Below are positions 18,684-20,415 of a DNA stretch of 20,415 nucleotides, piece after piece. The position numbers and the translations under genes were made by a program. The DNA is taken from positions 1-20,415 of the IMG/VR virus record IMGVR_UViG_3300025009_000406; one strand, given 5' to 3'. The stretch's first letter is position 1; each line of letters starts with the position of its first letter. Source of the DNA: a virus. The notes beneath the pieces were generated by a model that worked only from the letters and a program-made list of their open reading frames with translations, made no database searches and was not told where the DNA came from.

Positions 18684-18922
18684 AAAAATTAGTTTTTTTA
18701 GAATACGCTTTTATCTTTGGGGACGATACCTTTGATAATCTCTATGACTTTGAAAAGTTGTTATCTCAAGTATTCAAAGTTAAGGGTTACGAGGCACGGA
18801 TTATTGACGCCTTGCGAGGATCGGTTGGCAGGCGTGTAATCTATGTCCAAAAGAATACCGATTTGTTAACCAAAACCACAGAAGCCGATAAGGCTAGAAT
18901 TACAGGAGGCAAAAAAATATGA
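18680..18922 (+). CDS. Hypothetical protein (80 aa)
   Basis: An 80-residue soluble protein with predicted alternating strand and helix (MKKLVFLEYAFIFGDDTFDN, then YDFEKLLSQVFKVKGY). It has an excellent ribosome-binding site (AAGGAGG at 18665-18671, eight bases before ATG) and an ATGA overlap with the preceding gene. Its own TGA overlaps the next ATG. It may be a head-tail connector or other virion protein by position; no family recognised. Confidence 0.68.
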   Translation: MKKLVFLEYAFIFGDDTFDNLYDFEKLLSQVFKVKGYEARIIDALRGSVGRRVIYVQKNTDLLTKTTEADKARITGGKKI

Positions 18923-20415
18923 TAGATAGACCTATTTCATCTGGAGCCCATGAAGATGGCGTAAATCAGCAGTTTTCAATTATAGGAGTACAGGGAACTT
19001 TGGGTACTGCGGACACTGGAGGTACAGCTAATACAATTCCTATTGGTGCAAATCCGGCAACTGGAGCAATGTATGTTCAGGATTTATCAGGAGCCTCTGG
19101 AACGACTAATGTTTTAGTTGTCGGAGGAACTTTAAACGCAGGTACAGTTACCGTTGGATCAATCTCAAATATTGGTCAAATTCACAATGCGGGGACATTG
19201 GCGGCAGGCGATAATAATGTCGGAAATGTAGACATCGTAACTATTCCTCAAGTGTCAATTGGAACATTGCCTACTTTAAATCTCACAACGGGTACAATAA
19301 CAACAGGTTCTTTGAGTAATTTAGCTATGCTCCATGCTGGTACTTTGACCACACTTCCTCAAATATCAGTGGGCACTTTACCAACGCTTAATTTGACCAC
19401 GGGAACAATTACGACAGGATCATTGACTAATATTGCACAAGTCCACAATGCTGGAACTCTCGCCGCTGGAGCAAATAATATCGGTGACATTGATGTTGCA
19501 ACAGGCACAGTAACTTTAGTTTCTACCGTAACCACTCTTTCAAATCTAACTAATGGTTCTGTTCGTATGACTGTAGGCACTTTAACTACAGGATCACTCT
19601 CAAATGTTGCGATGCTCAATGCCGGGACAATTACTTCTGTAGGTTCAGTTTTAGGAATAGGGGGAACGGTTACAGTTACGGGTGGAGGTGGCGGTGTTGA
19701 ATATGAAGAAGGAACGTCAGTGGGGACATTTACTTTAAAAGCCATAGGTTATGAGGATGCCGGTGGCACTTTACGACTTCCTTCACCAACTAATCAATTG
19801 CCAGTTGTAGCTACTGGTACAGTTCTTAATACGGGAACAAATGTAAATTTAGTAACTGGAACAGTTACGACAGGTTCACTCTCGAACGTGGCGATGTTAA
19901 ATGCCGGTACGGTTGTTCAAGCGTCAGGTACAACTACATTAGTTTCTACGGTTACAACTCTTTCTAATTTAACCAATGGAAGCGTAAATGTCCTTACTGG
20001 AACTATTCAAAATAGCGGTACTACAACGGGCGTAGGAGTGGTATCAGCCTTAACTGTTGGAACAGTTGGCGGTAAGGCGGCAAGCGGTGCTGCAGCTGTT
20101 GCCAATCCAGTATTAATAGGTGGGACTGATTCAGGTGGAACAGTCTATGTGCCATTGGTTAATTCAGCAGGAGCCATGTCAGTTACAGGAGCTTCAGCAG
20201 GAACTTATGTAAATATATCAACTGGGACACAGCAAACATTGGGGACTGTAGCAGTTGTAAATAATATTGTTACAGGTACTCTTGCCGCATCGGGAACAAC
20301 AACGGGAGTAGGGGTTGTTTCTGCATTAACTGTCGGCACAATTGGAGGTAAGGCAGCTTCAGGAGTCGCAGCAGTAGCTAATCCTGTATTAATTGCTGGT
20401 ACTGACAGTGGCGGG
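18919..20415 (+). CDS. Thr/Gly/Val-rich repetitive virion structural protein (partial)
   Basis: A frame starts at ATG 18919 (strong AGGAGG at 18904-18909, ATGA overlap with the preceding gene) and stays open for 499 codons to the window edge. It starts MIDRPISSGAHEDGVNQQFS. After about 60 residues it becomes a repetitive Thr/Gly/Ser/Val sequence with units such as LTTGTITTGSLSN and a Gly loop TGGGGG near residue 255. Such sequences form beta-helices or extended fibres in tail or capsid decoration proteins. The segment GGKAASGAAAVANPVLIGG is a pattern seen in phage tail/capsid-decoration proteins. Expected role: adhesion or decoration on the virion surface. The C-terminus is cut off. Confidence 0.85.
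   Translation, partial: MIDRPISSGAHEDGVNQQFSIIGVQGTLGTADTGGTANTIPIGANPATGAMYVQDLSGASGTTNVLVVGGTLNAGTVTVGSISNIGQIHNAGTLAAGDNNVGNVDIVTIPQVSIGTLPTLNLTTGTITTGSLSNLAMLHAGTLTTLPQISVGTLPTLNLTTGTITTGSLTNIAQVHNAGTLAAGANNIGDIDVATGTVTLVSTVTTLSNLTNGSVRMTVGTLTTGSLSNVAMLNAGTITSVGSVLGIGGTVTVTGGGGGVEYEEGTSVGTFTLKAIGYEDAGGTLRLPSPTNQLPVVATGTVLNTGTNVNLVTGTVTTGSLSNVAMLNAGTVVQASGTTTLVSTVTTLSNLTNGSVNVLTGTIQNSGTTTGVGVVSALTVGTVGGKAASGAAAVANPVLIGGTDSGGTVYVPLVNSAGAMSVTGASAGTYVNISTGTQQTLGTVAVVNNIVTGTLAASGTTTGVGVVSALTVGTIGGKAASGVAAVANPVLIAGTDSGG
19240..19461 (+). repeat. Protein repeat pair A/B in the structural protein
   Basis: A 36-codon unit at 19240-19347 (TIPQVSIGTLPTLNLTTGTI...) is followed by a 37-codon near copy at 19351-19461 (...LPQISVGTLPTLNLTTGTI...). 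The LPTLNLTTGTITTGSL core is identical in protein but uses different codons for many residues. A shorter related core recurs near 19585 and 19861. Confidence 0.75.
20023..20415 (+). repeat. Protein repeat pair C/D in the structural protein
   Basis: Units of exactly 39 codons lie at 20023-20139 and 20299-20415, both beginning TTGVGVVSALTVGT. I count 36 of 39 residues identical (V/I, A/V and G/A differ) but only 13 of 39 codons identical, so 23 conserved residues use a different synonymous codon. Two serines even switch between AGN and TCN codons. Confidence 0.85.

Noticed and set aside
19359-19745. Leftward 128-residue Pro/Val/Thr-rich frame
   Set aside because: It is the reverse complement of the repetitive structural protein, whose Thr/Gly codons read back as Pro/Val-rich sequence.
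1-20415. TGA-recoding host (genetic code 4 or 25)
   Set aside because: TGA terminates many genes at exact ATGA overlaps and terL, gmhA and hddA end on TGA at family-typical positions, so the standard code applies.

Overview
The window reads as a stretch of a tailed double-stranded DNA phage genome, or an excised prophage, from an AT-rich, uncultured-type source. The direct evidence is a packaging and head module in canonical order (terminase small subunit, terminase large subunit, portal) followed by a long repetitive structural protein, plus a leftward early-type block with an ssDNA-binding-like protein, a NinG-like nuclease, small DNA-binding proteins and free-standing HNH endonucleases. 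TGA is used as a real stop at many ATGA start/stop overlaps, so the host uses the standard bacterial code and is not a TGA-recoding lineage. The host cannot be named from the sequence. Heptose genes point to a host with heptose-containing surface glycans (LPS, capsule or S-layer).

Layout. (1) 1-1029, rightward: the end of a late cluster of very small genes, including two membrane proteins that look like lysis accessory proteins. (2) 1069-9400, leftward: a tightly packed operon of about 24 genes, many under 60 codons and joined by ATGA overlaps or TAATATG junctions. It runs from a TerD-like 618-residue protein and ribbon-helix-helix/HTH regulators through an SSB-like protein, zinc-ribbon proteins, a membrane-anchored lysozyme-like protein, HNH endonucleases and NinG to unknown proteins and a hexanucleotide tandem repeat. 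(3) 9401-10281: about 880 bases with no convincing gene, holding two near-consensus sigma70 promoters that both fire leftward. One drives the leftward operon. The other fires into a roughly 740-base gene-free tract full of stems, whose G.U pairs fit a leftward RNA. (4) 10282-13470, rightward: a phage-borne heptose cassette (gmhA, hddA, hddC) with a hidden 24-residue membrane microprotein between gmhA and hddA, an HNH gene between hddA and hddC, and small zinc-ribbon and membrane proteins. (5) 13445-13527: a promoter followed at once by a small intrinsic-terminator-like hairpin whose U-tract touches the ATG of the terminase small subunit, an arrangement that suggests antitermination control of late genes. 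(6) 13528-20415, rightward: terminase, accessory proteins, portal, small virion proteins and a Thr/Gly/Val-rich repeat protein that runs off the window.

How the parts may work together (inference): the leftward operon handles takeover, DNA replication and recombination; the heptose cassette would make D-glycero-D-manno-heptose phosphates and probably a nucleotide-activated heptose for host-surface or virion/DNA glycosylation, with the GmhB phosphatase step supplied elsewhere; late structural genes lie beyond a promoter-terminator switch. Shine-Dalgarno sites are strong in the virion genes but largely missing in the early, heptose and small-ORF genes, where stop-start coupling or very short leaders dominate.
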